Notes under the pieces: generated by a model
Database searches by the model: none
Seen by the model: the letters and a program-made list of their open reading frames with translations, nothing else
What the model was told of the DNA's origin: nothing
Position numbers and translations under genes: made by a program
Shown: positions 1 to 4,148 of the stretch, piece by piece
Layout: each line of letters opens with the position of its first letter
Position numbering within the stretch: position 1 is the stretch's first letter
Origin: Sinorhizobium sp.
GTDB taxonomy: Bacteria; Pseudomonadota; Alphaproteobacteria; Rhizobiales; Rhizobiaceae
NCBI GenBank assembly: GCA_031178305.1
Contig: JAPSJG010000239.1
Coordinates: 1 to 6,222 of the forward strand
Direction of reading: 5' to 3'
DNA: 6,222 bases

Positions 1-95
1 AGAAGAAGAAGCGAGGCGAAAGCGCGCGCGGATGCGCGATTGTCATCGCGTCCGGAGTAGATCTGAGCGATCCTGTGTGCTTTCGCCTGGGCCAT
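1..95 (-). CDS. Tentative 5' end of an unidentified gene, running off the left edge
   Basis: An ATG at 95-93 opens a frame that stays free of stops to the window edge. It encodes about 31 residues beginning MAQAKAHRIAQIYSGRDDN. I do not recognise the product, and no domain can be judged from so short a piece. Support is indirect: a promoter-like sequence ends 8 nt before this ATG, which would make the mRNA nearly leaderless, and the gene would run in the same direction as clpP. Against it, there is no Shine-Dalgarno sequence, third-position GC is lower than in the other genes here, and 31 open codons are not rare in GC-rich DNA. A different minus-strand ATG at 46-44, in another frame, is also open to the edge. 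The stretch could instead be the tail of a plus-strand gene. Confidence 0.35.
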   Translation of the reverse strand, partial: MAQAKAHRIAQIYSGRDDNRASARAFASLLL

Positions 96-103
96 GAAAG
101 TGC

Positions 104-132
104 CTATACACGGCTCCGCGCGCCGGGGCAAG
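104..132 (-). promoter_or_regulatory. Predicted sigma70-type promoter with a leaderless start
   Basis: Read on the minus strand, CTTGCC (132-127) and GTATAG (109-104) are separated by exactly 17 nt. This is close to the rhizobial housekeeping pattern CTTGAC-N17-CTATAT, with 5 of 6 and 4 of 6 matches. Transcription would begin about 6-8 nt after the -10, at or next to the ATG at 95. Prediction by eye only. Confidence 0.35.
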
Positions 133-162
133 GGTAGTGAAACTGATTGCGCGTCGCAAAAC

Positions 163-198
163 GATGTTGAGCAGTTTTGGGATGTTGAGCAGTTTTGG
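163..198. repeat. Perfect 18-bp tandem duplication
   Basis: The 18-mer GATGTTGAGCAGTTTTGG occurs at 163-180 and again, without a mismatch or spacer, at 181-198. It lies upstream of the predicted minus-strand promoter at 104-132, roughly 70-105 bp before the expected transcription start. It could be a pair of regulator sites in direct orientation, or a recent slippage duplication with no function. No family assignment is possible from sequence alone. Confidence 0.9.
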
Positions 199-211
199 CA
201 TACGCTGCCTG

Positions 212-250
212 CCCCTCACCCTAACCCCCTCCCCGCAAGCGGGGAGGGGG
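212..250. repeat. Rhizobial-type GC-rich palindromic repeat, module 1
   Basis: A CCCCTCACCC lead-in is followed by 12-nt inverted arms, CCCCCTCCCCGC (225-236) and its exact complement (239-250), around AA. The layout is like short dispersed intergenic palindromes I know from Rhizobium, Agrobacterium and Sinorhizobium genomes. It lies downstream of clpP, where the transcribed hairpin could also block readthrough or protect the mRNA 3' end. Assignment to a named repeat family would need a genome-wide search. Confidence 0.7.
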
Positions 251-267
251 ACGAGAATGCGCCGCGA

Positions 268-322
268 GCCCCTTCTCCCCATCCAAGTGAGGAGAAGGTG
301 GCCGGCAGGCCGGAGGAGGGGC
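268..322. repeat. Palindromic repeat, module 2
   Basis: The inverted arms CCTTCTCC (271-278) and GGAGAAGG (291-298) are followed by a second small inverted repeat, GGCC (300-303) with GGCC (308-311). The outer GCCCCTT and GAGGGGC can pair at the base, so the RNA could fold as a branched structure. The block starts 17 bp after module 1. The two look like a doublet of the same class of dispersed rhizobial repeat. Confidence 0.6.
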
Positions 323-326
323 GCCC

Positions 327-343
327 CGAGCGGGAGCCGCTCG
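327..343 (-). terminator. Hairpin just after the clpP stop codon
   Basis: CGAGCGG (327-333) and CCGCTCG (337-343) form a perfect 7-bp stem with a 3-nt loop, starting about 3 nt beyond the clpP stop. There is no U-run after it on the minus strand. It is therefore a weak intrinsic terminator at best, and may act as a 3'-end stabiliser. Confidence 0.4.
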
Positions 344-346
344 ATA

Positions 347-937
347 TCAGATCTCGGCGACGGAGGTGATGATCCGCGAGACGAGACCGTAGGCTTTCGC
401 CTCTTCCGCCCCGAGCCAGTAGTCGCGATCCGTGTCCTTGGCGATCTTTTCGACCGGCTGGCCGGTTGCCTCCGAGAAGATGCGGTTGAGGCGCTCGTTC
501 ATCTTGATGATTTCGCGCGCCTGGATCTCGATGTCGGAGGCCATGCCGCGGGTGCCGCCCGACGGTTGGTGCAAGAGGAAGCGGGTGTTCGGCAGGCACA
601 GGCGCCGCTCCTTGGGCGGGGCGACAAAGATGAGCGCGCCGGCCGAGGCGACCCAGCCGGTGCCGATCGTCCAGACCTTCGGCTTCACGAACTTGATCAT
701 GTCGTGAATGCTGTCGCCCGATTCGACATGGCCGCCCGGCGAGTTGACGAAGATGCGGATATCGTCATCGCTGGCCGAGGCAAGCGCCACGAGCTGCGAG
801 CAGACCTTTTGCGCCAGCTCCTGGTTGATCGTTCCGTAGATGAAAATCGAACGCGACTTGAAAAGGTTCGCCTCCGTTTCCTTGCCAAGCGGCAATTCGG
901 TCTTTTTCTCTTCCTGTTCGTCGTCGTTCATCCGCAT
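347..937 (-). CDS. clpP: ClpP-family serine protease subunit (noncanonical paralogue)
   Basis: 196 aa, a full-length ClpP fold. ClpP forms cytoplasmic tetradecamers that degrade proteins fed in by ClpA or ClpX ATPases. The catalytic triad is visible: Ser98 in GWVASAGA, His123 in LLHQPSGG and Asp172 in DTDRDYW. Also typical are NSPGGHVESG (65-74), the DIEIQAREI helix (135-143) and the AEEAKAYGLV segment near the C-terminus. The N-terminus differs from E. coli-type ClpP: a short acidic, lysine-containing tail replaces the propeptide and the hydrophobic axial-loop segment (VPMVIEQ...). It also reads GTGWVASAGA where E. coli has MGQAASMGA. Rhizobia carry several clpP copies; this is probably a secondary one (I recall clpP2 or clpP3 in S. 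meliloti). No clpX or lon gene is adjacent. It could be annotated as a ClpP-like protease whose ATPase partner is unknown. Confidence 0.93.
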   Translation of the reverse strand: MRMNDDEQEEKKTELPLGKETEANLFKSRSIFIYGTINQELAQKVCSQLVALASASDDDIRIFVNSPGGHVESGDSIHDMIKFVKPKVWTIGTGWVASAGALIFVAPPKERRLCLPNTRFLLHQPSGGTRGMASDIEIQAREIIKMNERLNRIFSEATGQPVEKIAKDTDRDYWLGAEEAKAYGLVSRIITSVAEI

Positions 938-938
938 T

Positions 939-951
939 CTCCGGACTCCTC
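939..951 (-). promoter_or_regulatory. Two nested Shine-Dalgarno sites for clpP
   Basis: GAGGAG (951-946) lies 8 nt before the first ATG (937). A second GGAG (942-939) lies 7 nt before the in-frame ATG at 931. The first site is stronger and supports the 196-residue form, but a product two residues shorter (starting at 931) could also be made. Confidence 0.6.
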
Positions 952-1040
952 ATGAAATGTCTCAAAGTCAGATAATGCGACTCGACAGCGAAAACAATGC
1001 AGACCGGGGGCGATGAACAGGCTGATCCGCCGGCGCTAGC

Positions 1041-1091
1041 TAGAGCGGATGGCGCTCACCTGCATTCGCGCCGCCGCTCTATCTTTTTTTT
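1041..1091 (+). terminator. Orphan T-tailed hairpin (terminator-like) between clpP and hupE
   Basis: TAGAGCGG (1041-1048) pairs perfectly with CCGCTCTA (1074-1081). After a small bulge the inner arms GGCGC (1051-1055) and GCGCC (1068-1072) extend the stem around a 12-nt loop. Eight consecutive T follow (1084-1091). In form this is an intrinsic terminator for plus-strand transcription, yet no plus-strand gene ends before it. It could end a small RNA transcribed from about 960-1040, or be one end of a mosaic intergenic repeat of the kind common in rhizobia. The 938-1305 interval otherwise holds no gene I can support. Confidence 0.5.
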
Positions 1092-1107
1092 GCGGCGTTC
1101 GTGCGAC

Positions 1108-1127
1108 GTCAGGTGATTCCACCTGAC
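1108..1127. repeat. Perfect 8+8 palindrome with 4-nt centre
   Basis: GTCAGGTG (1108-1115) and CACCTGAC (1120-1127) are exact inverted repeats around ATTC. Positions 1115-1119 read GATTC and 1125-1129 read GACTC, both matching GANTC, the target of the alphaproteobacterial methylase CcrM. It could be a dimeric regulator site or the core of a dispersed rhizobial repeat. Confidence 0.6.
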
Positions 1128-1177
1128 TCCAAAATGCTCACAGCAATGGTAAACGAGTGGGACCGGCAAATGCCGTA

Positions 1178-1205
1178 TGGACAGCGTGAAAAAGCCCAAT
1201 AAGAT
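1178..1205 (+). promoter_or_regulatory. Possible hupE promoter
   Basis: TGGACA (1178-1183) and TAAGAT (1200-1205) are 16 nt apart, matching TTGACA and TATAAT at 5 and 4 of 6 positions. The leader to the hupE ATG would be about 95 nt. A small palindrome, CGGCAAATGCCG (1164-1175), sits immediately upstream of the -35. This is a weak prediction. Confidence 0.25.
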
Positions 1206-1242
1206 CAGCGCGTCAGCAATCGTGACGTGGCAGGTGACATTC

Positions 1243-1300
1243 GCCTTGCCGCTCCGGGAAACAAGGCAGGCTGCCTCCCATCGCCTGTCGACAGTGGGGA
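1243..1300 (+). promoter_or_regulatory. Structured hupE leader with competing inverted repeats and RBS
   Basis: GCCTTG (1243-1248) can pair with CAAGGC (1262-1267). The second half overlaps AGGCAG (1264-1269), which can instead pair with CTGCCT (1271-1276). A perfect 10-bp palindrome, CTGTCGACAG (1285-1294), follows. The ribosome binding site GGGGA (1296-1300) is 5 nt before the ATG at 1306. The layout permits alternative folds or operator sites. I see no conserved cobalamin or Ni/Co riboswitch core. Confidence 0.35.
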
Positions 1301-1305
1301 CCAGA

Positions 1306-1884
1306 ATGAAAAAACAGCTTGTCATCGCCGCCGCCACGCTCGCGGCCTCCGCCGCACCGGCTTTCGCCCATCTCGACCCGGCCGCGCACGGATCGCTGAT
1401 GGCGGGCCTTTCGCATCCGCTTTTCGGCGCCGACCATGCTCTCGCGATGTTGGCCGTCGGGCTTTGGGCCTCGCAGGCCGGCGCGCGGGCGCTTTGGGCG
1501 ATTCCGGCCGCCTTTGTCGCCACCATGGCGCTCGGCTTCGCGCTCGCCATCACCGGCGCCCCCCTGCCCTTCGTCGAACCGGCGATCCTTGCTTCGGTGG
1601 TTTCCCTCGGTCTGATCGTGGCAATGGCGGTGCGTCTCGATGCAGTGAAGGCCGCAGCCATCGTCGGCGCCTTTGCACTATTCCATGGCCATGCTCATGG
1701 CGCGGAGATAGGCGCGGCCGGAATAGCCTCCTTCGCCGCCGGCTTCGTAATCGCAACCGCTCTCCTGCATGCAGCCGGCATCGGCCTCGGCATCCTGCTC
1801 GGCAAGCTGTCGGGCGGCGGCAGCGTCGCCCGCCTGCTCGGCGGCCTCACCGCCGCTGCGGGCGCGATCTTGATGTTGGGATGA
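1306..1884 (+). CDS. hupE: HupE/UreJ-family metal permease (probable Ni or Co uptake)
   Basis: 192 aa inner-membrane protein. It begins with a signal peptide (MKKQLVIAAATLAASAAPAFA, likely cut after residue 21). The HupE/UreJ hallmark HPLFGADHALAMLAVGLWA spans 37-55, with the metal-binding pattern His37-x5-Asp43-His44. A second family motif, FHGHAHGAE, spans 126-134. Hydrophobic segments follow through residue 191, consistent with about six membrane helices. Members bring Ni(II) or Co(II) into the cell, often beside hydrogenase, urease or cobalamin genes; none of these is visible here, so the metal cannot be assigned. The start at 1306 is preferred over an in-frame ATG at 1177 because it gives the signal peptide and an RBS. 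The next gene begins 58 nt downstream on the same strand and may be co-transcribed, though a hairpin lies between. Confidence 0.9.
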   Translation: MKKQLVIAAATLAASAAPAFAHLDPAAHGSLMAGLSHPLFGADHALAMLAVGLWASQAGARALWAIPAAFVATMALGFALAITGAPLPFVEPAILASVVSLGLIVAMAVRLDAVKAAAIVGAFALFHGHAHGAEIGAAGIASFAAGFVIATALLHAAGIGLGILLGKLSGGGSVARLLGGLTAAAGAILMLG

Positions 1885-1899
1885 TTGCAGGAAGAGCGA

Positions 1900-1926
1900 A
1901 AGGGCTGGGCTCCGACCCGGCCCCTT
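1900..1926 (+). terminator. GC-rich hairpin between hupE and the acetyltransferase
   Basis: AAGGGCTGGG (1900-1909) can pair with CCCGGCCCCTT (1916-1926), with one G-U pair and one bulged C, around a 6-nt loop. No T-run follows, so termination is likely to be partial. It lies 16 nt before the downstream ATG and could also affect translation of that gene. Confidence 0.35.
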
Positions 1927-1942
1927 CGGGAAATGCGGCCGA

Positions 1943-2419
1943 ATGCTGATGATCCGCCCTGCGCTTCCGCAGGAGAAAGATACCCTTGCCGAGATCGGCC
2001 TGTCAGCCTGGCTGAAGGGGATAAGGCCACTCGTGTCGGCGCAGGTGGGCGCCAAGATTGGCGCAAGCAATCCCTTCCTGCCATTCCTGCAGGAACTCGG
2101 TTCGCGCGTGCTCGTGGCCGAGATTGATGGCAAACCAGCGGGTCTCGGCGCCTGCGAGCGTGACGACGATACAATCAGCGACGTCTGGGTGGCGCCGGCC
2201 TTCGAAGGACGTGGCGTCGGATCGGCTGTGATAGGAAGGCTCGAAGCCGATATTGCCGGCCGAGGATATGCCGAGGCGCATATCCACGTCGCCGCTGCGA
2301 ACGAGCGCGCCCTTCGGCTCTACCGGCATTTGGGATACCGCGAGCTTTGGCGGGAGGTCCTGTACGATCCGATCCTTGAGAGCAATCTGGAGAAGATTGG
2401 TCTGTCAAAGCCTCTTTGA
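1943..2419 (+). CDS. GNAT-family N-acetyltransferase, substrate unknown
   Basis: 158 aa, a complete single-domain GNAT protein. These enzymes transfer an acetyl group from acetyl-CoA to an amine of a small molecule, peptide or protein. Motif A is clear: the strand ISDVWVAP (78-85) followed by the pyrophosphate loop EGRGVGSA (88-95) and a helix. Motif B is NERALRLYRHLGY (120-132), where Tyr127 is at the position of the usual general acid. The N-terminal third is the variable acceptor-binding part and gives no clue to the substrate. The upstream RBS is weak (GGGA at 1928-1931, 11 nt away). A second in-frame ATG at 1949 begins MIRPA, a more typical GNAT opening, and may be the true start. It faces queF tail to tail. 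Confidence 0.87.
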   Translation: MLMIRPALPQEKDTLAEIGLSAWLKGIRPLVSAQVGAKIGASNPFLPFLQELGSRVLVAEIDGKPAGLGACERDDDTISDVWVAPAFEGRGVGSAVIGRLEADIAGRGYAEAHIHVAAANERALRLYRHLGYRELWREVLYDPILESNLEKIGLSKPL

Positions 2420-2439
2420 GTGCGATCGGCGCGCGAATA

Positions 2440-2470
2440 CCCTTTCAACCCCTTCACACAAGGGGGAGGG
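2440..2470. repeat. Degenerate palindromic repeat between convergent genes
   Basis: CCCCTT (2449-2454) and AAGGGG (2460-2465) pair around CACAC, with an outer CCC (2440-2442) and GGG (2468-2470). It resembles the repeat modules at 212-250 in composition and layout but has diverged. It lies in the 105-bp gap between the stop codons of the acetyltransferase and queF, where it could serve as a two-way terminator. No poly-T tract is present. Confidence 0.5.
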
Positions 2471-2524
2471 ACTTACTGCCGCCAGACGCAAAGGCTGAAA
2501 AGTTCCGTGGCTGAAGCCCGTCGG

Positions 2525-2995
2525 TTACCCGCGGCCGCGGTAGGTCGGCACACCCTGGTCCGGCAGCCAGACGCCTTCGGGCGGGCTGCCCGTCTGCCAG
2601 AAGACGTCAATCGGGATGCCGCCGCGCGGATACCAGTAAGCCCCGATCCGGAGCCATTTCGGCGACAGCAGCGACACCAGCCGCTTGCCGATTTCCATGG
2701 TGCAATCCTCATGGAAGGCGCCGTGGTTGCGGAAGGAGTGCAGAAAAAGTTTGAGCGACTTCGATTCGACCAGCCAGCCATCCGGCACGTAGTCGATGAC
2801 GATATGGGCGAAGTCCGGCTGTCCGGTCATCGGGCAGAGCGAAGTGAATTCCGGTGCGGTGAAGCGGACGACGAAATCGTTGCCCGCGTGGCCGCTCGGC
2901 ACCCTTTCCAGCACCGCCTCTTCCGGGCTCTGCGGCAAGTCGACCTTTGCCCCGAGTTGTGAAAGTCCTGATACGTCCGTCTTCGTCATTTCCAT
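2525..2995 (-). CDS. queF: NADPH-dependent 7-cyano-7-deazaguanine (preQ0) reductase
   Basis: 156 aa, the short single-domain QueF type. It reduces the nitrile of preQ0 to the amine of preQ1 with two NADPH, in the cytoplasm, on the way to queuosine in tRNA. The key residues are all present: Cys54 (forms the thioimide with substrate) and Asp61 in SLCPMTGQPDF, and His95-Glu96 in GAFHED. Each is one position lower than in B. subtilis QueF (55, 62, 96, 97). The family signature ESKSLKLF spans 77-84. The C-terminal half contains the conserved-looking YWYPRGGIPIDVFWQ. The start is uncertain: GGAG (3003-3000) is 4 nt before the ATG at 2995 and 10 nt before an in-frame ATG at 2989. The latter gives MTKTDVSGL, as I recall other rhizobial QueF proteins begin. 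emfA ends 58 nt upstream on the same strand, so readthrough is possible. No preQ1 riboswitch is apparent. Confidence 0.96.
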   Translation of the reverse strand: MEMTKTDVSGLSQLGAKVDLPQSPEEAVLERVPSGHAGNDFVVRFTAPEFTSLCPMTGQPDFAHIVIDYVPDGWLVESKSLKLFLHSFRNHGAFHEDCTMEIGKRLVSLLSPKWLRIGAYWYPRGGIPIDVFWQTGSPPEGVWLPDQGVPTYRGRG

Positions 2996-3024
2996 GATGC
3001 TCCACTAATTTGGCTAGCCCCGGG

Positions 3025-3045
3025 ATGCGTGTGGAAACCGCGCAT
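3025..3045 (-). terminator. Weak stem-loop in the emfA-queF gap
   Basis: ATGCG (3025-3029) and CGCAT (3041-3045) form a short stem between the emfA stop and the queF start. There is no U-run after it on the minus strand. An 8-bp palindrome, GGCTAGCC (3012-3019), lies closer to queF. Neither is strong enough to say whether queF has its own promoter. Confidence 0.2.
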
Positions 3046-3053
3046 GCTTTTCC

Positions 3054-3965
3054 TCATCCCGCTCTTGTTTTTACGCGCACGCCGTGCGCCTTCTCGCCTT
3101 CCGGCTCGACATGAATGGCGATCCTCGCGCCCGGGTGAACCGCGCGGATGGCGTCCTCTATGCGGTCGCATATATCATGCGCGTCGCCGACAGGCATCGC
3201 CTCAGGTACGACCATGTGAAAATCCACGAAGGTCGCCGGCCCGGCCTGCCTCGTCTTCAGGTCGTGAACACCGAGCGAGCCGGTGGCATTGGCCGCGATC
3301 GCCTGCTTGATCGCCTCTTCCTCTTCCGCCGGCACGGCCTTGTCCATCAGCCCGTCGATCGAGCGCGAGATCACCTTCCACCCCTGCCAAAGGATATTGC
3401 CGGCAACGACCACCGCAAGCAGCGGATCGAGGATGGCGTAGCCGGTGGCAAGCGCCAGAACAAGACCGACAAGAACGCCCGCGGAGGTAACGACATCCGA
3501 CAGGATATGATGCCCATCGGCACTGAGTGCCGGCGAGCGATGGCGCGTGCCCGCCCGGATCAGCAGAAAGGCCCAGATCGCGTTGATCACGCCGGCGCAA
3601 AAATTGATCCCGAGGCCCAGCGCCGGCGCGTCGAGCAGTACCGGCGCCGTCATCGCCGGTATCGCCTCCCACAGGATCACCAGCGCCGCCACCACGATTA
3701 GCACGCCCTCGATGACCGCGGAGAAATACTCCGCCTTGTGATGGCCGAAGGGGTGGGTCGCGTCAGCCGGCTTCGCCGCATATCCGATCACCGCATAGGC
3801 AATCACGGCCGCGATCACGTTTACGGTGGACTCGAGCCCGTCCGAAAGGAGCGCAACCGATCCGGTCACCCACCAGGCGAGCATCTTCAGCCCCATGACG
3901 CCGAGGGAAAGCGGCATACCCCAGAATGCGAGCCTCAGGACTGTTTGGTTGTCGGGCGCGGCCAT
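3054..3965 (-). CDS. emfA: Cation diffusion facilitator, EmfA/SmYiiP-type Mn(II)/Fe(II) exporter
   Basis: 303 aa, a complete CDF protein of the FieF/YiiP type: six membrane helices, then a cytoplasmic domain from about 210. Such proteins work as dimers, exporting divalent metal in exchange for protons. An ungapped comparison with E. coli FieF (from memory) gives Glu45, Asn49, His153 and Asp157 at the transport site, where FieF has Asp45, Asp49, His153, Asp157. The interface site Asp68, His71, His75 (DATHPFGHHKAE) is kept. The cytoplasmic metal site is recognisable as His234, His250, His263, His285 and Glu287. I recall that Rhizobium etli EmfA and S. meliloti SMc02724 (SmYiiP) are manganese/iron exporters of this alphaproteobacterial subfamily, so Mn(II) is the likely substrate. 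The RBS AAGGAA (3976-3971) is 5 nt before the ATG. It is followed by queF. Confidence 0.92.
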   Translation of the reverse strand: MAAPDNQTVLRLAFWGMPLSLGVMGLKMLAWWVTGSVALLSDGLESTVNVIAAVIAYAVIGYAAKPADATHPFGHHKAEYFSAVIEGVLIVVAALVILWEAIPAMTAPVLLDAPALGLGINFCAGVINAIWAFLLIRAGTRHRSPALSADGHHILSDVVTSAGVLVGLVLALATGYAILDPLLAVVVAGNILWQGWKVISRSIDGLMDKAVPAEEEEAIKQAIAANATGSLGVHDLKTRQAGPATFVDFHMVVPEAMPVGDAHDICDRIEDAIRAVHPGARIAIHVEPEGEKAHGVRVKTRAG

Positions 3966-3983
3966 TCTTGTTCCTTCTGCAGA

Positions 3984-4004
3984 TGCAAACGAGTTGCAAA
4001 TGCA
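3984..4004. promoter_or_regulatory. TGCA-rich repeats upstream of emfA (possible Mur-like operator)
   Basis: TGCAAA occurs at 3984-3989 and 3995-4000, exactly 11 bp apart (one helical turn), and TGCA follows at 4001-4004. TGCAA (3984-3988) and TTGCA (3994-3998) also form an inverted repeat. I recall TGCAA-rich operators for the manganese regulator Mur of rhizobia, but the match is from memory and partial. The element lies 19-39 bp before the emfA start codon. Confidence 0.35.
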
Positions 4005-4019
4005 CGCCTGTTCAAACGC

Positions 4020-4055
4020 AAATCCGCCCGCGCGGGTTTTCGCGCAGGCGGATTT
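4020..4055 (-). promoter_or_regulatory. Strong hairpin at the predicted 5' end of the emfA mRNA
   Basis: AAATCCGCC (4020-4028) pairs with GGCGGATTT (4047-4055). After one A/C mismatch, GCGCG (4030-4034) pairs with CGCGC (4041-4045). The stem has about 14 pairs and a 6-nt loop. Given the promoter at 4064-4092, it would begin within a few nucleotides of the transcription start. On the minus strand it is followed by a loose U-rich stretch (GCGTTTG), so it may be a leader attenuator, a 5' stabiliser, or a terminator for readthrough from trpE(G). Confidence 0.5.
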
Positions 4056-4063
4056 TCAAACTG

Positions 4064-4092
4064 ATATGGGCGATCTCACCCGGATTGTCAAA
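4064..4092 (-). promoter_or_regulatory. Predicted sigma70-type promoter of emfA
   Basis: On the minus strand TTTGAC (4092-4087) and CCATAT (4069-4064) are 17 nt apart. Each matches the rhizobial consensus CTTGAC-N17-CTATAT at 5 of 6 positions. The start of transcription would fall near 4056-4058, giving a leader of about 92 nt. It lies in the gap after trpE(G), which argues that emfA is transcribed independently. Confidence 0.6.
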
Positions 4093-4112
4093 GGCGATCG
4101 GCGCCTGCACTC

Positions 4113-4147
4113 CTCCCCCGCAGGTCGGGGAGAAACTCCGATCTCCC
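4113..4147 (-). terminator. Hairpins just after trpE(G), with a partial palindromic repeat
   Basis: GGGAGA (4128-4133) pairs with TCTCCC (4142-4147) directly after the stop codon. Alternatively CTCCCC (4113-4118) pairs with GGGGAG (4127-4132), so the two stems exclude each other. The second resembles the palindromic repeat at 225-250 in reduced form. Neither is followed by a clear U-run on the minus strand. Confidence 0.4.
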
Positions 4148-4148
4148 G

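Noticed and set aside
1..60. End of a plus-strand gene stopping at 58-60
   Set aside because: Nineteen open codons rich in Arg and Ala at the edge carry no recognisable signature. The minus-strand reading has slightly better support, though neither is secure.
137..955. Long plus-strand open frame (272 codons) opposite clpP
   Set aside because: It lies antisense to a clearly conserved clpP and runs through the repeat region. The peptide is rich in Arg, Asp and Ala with no recognisable domain, as expected from the complement of a GC-rich gene.
938..1040. Promoter for clpP (TTGTTT with CATTAT or TTATCT)
   Set aside because: Spacing or hexamer match is poor in every register tried, so no promoter is called.
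1177..1305. Upstream in-frame start for hupE, adding 43 residues
   Set aside because: The extension would bury a textbook signal peptide beginning at 1306, which has its own RBS, and the added residues show no family motif.
1092..1305. Cobalamin or Ni/Co riboswitch upstream of hupE
   Set aside because: A GGGAA and a GC-rich stretch are present, but I could not find the B12-box (AGCCAGGAGACC-like) or the conserved core in order on the plus strand.
2996..3053. preQ1 riboswitch upstream of queF
   Set aside because: The 58-nt gap has short palindromes but no recognisable preQ1 aptamer with the A-rich 3' strand of the pseudoknot.
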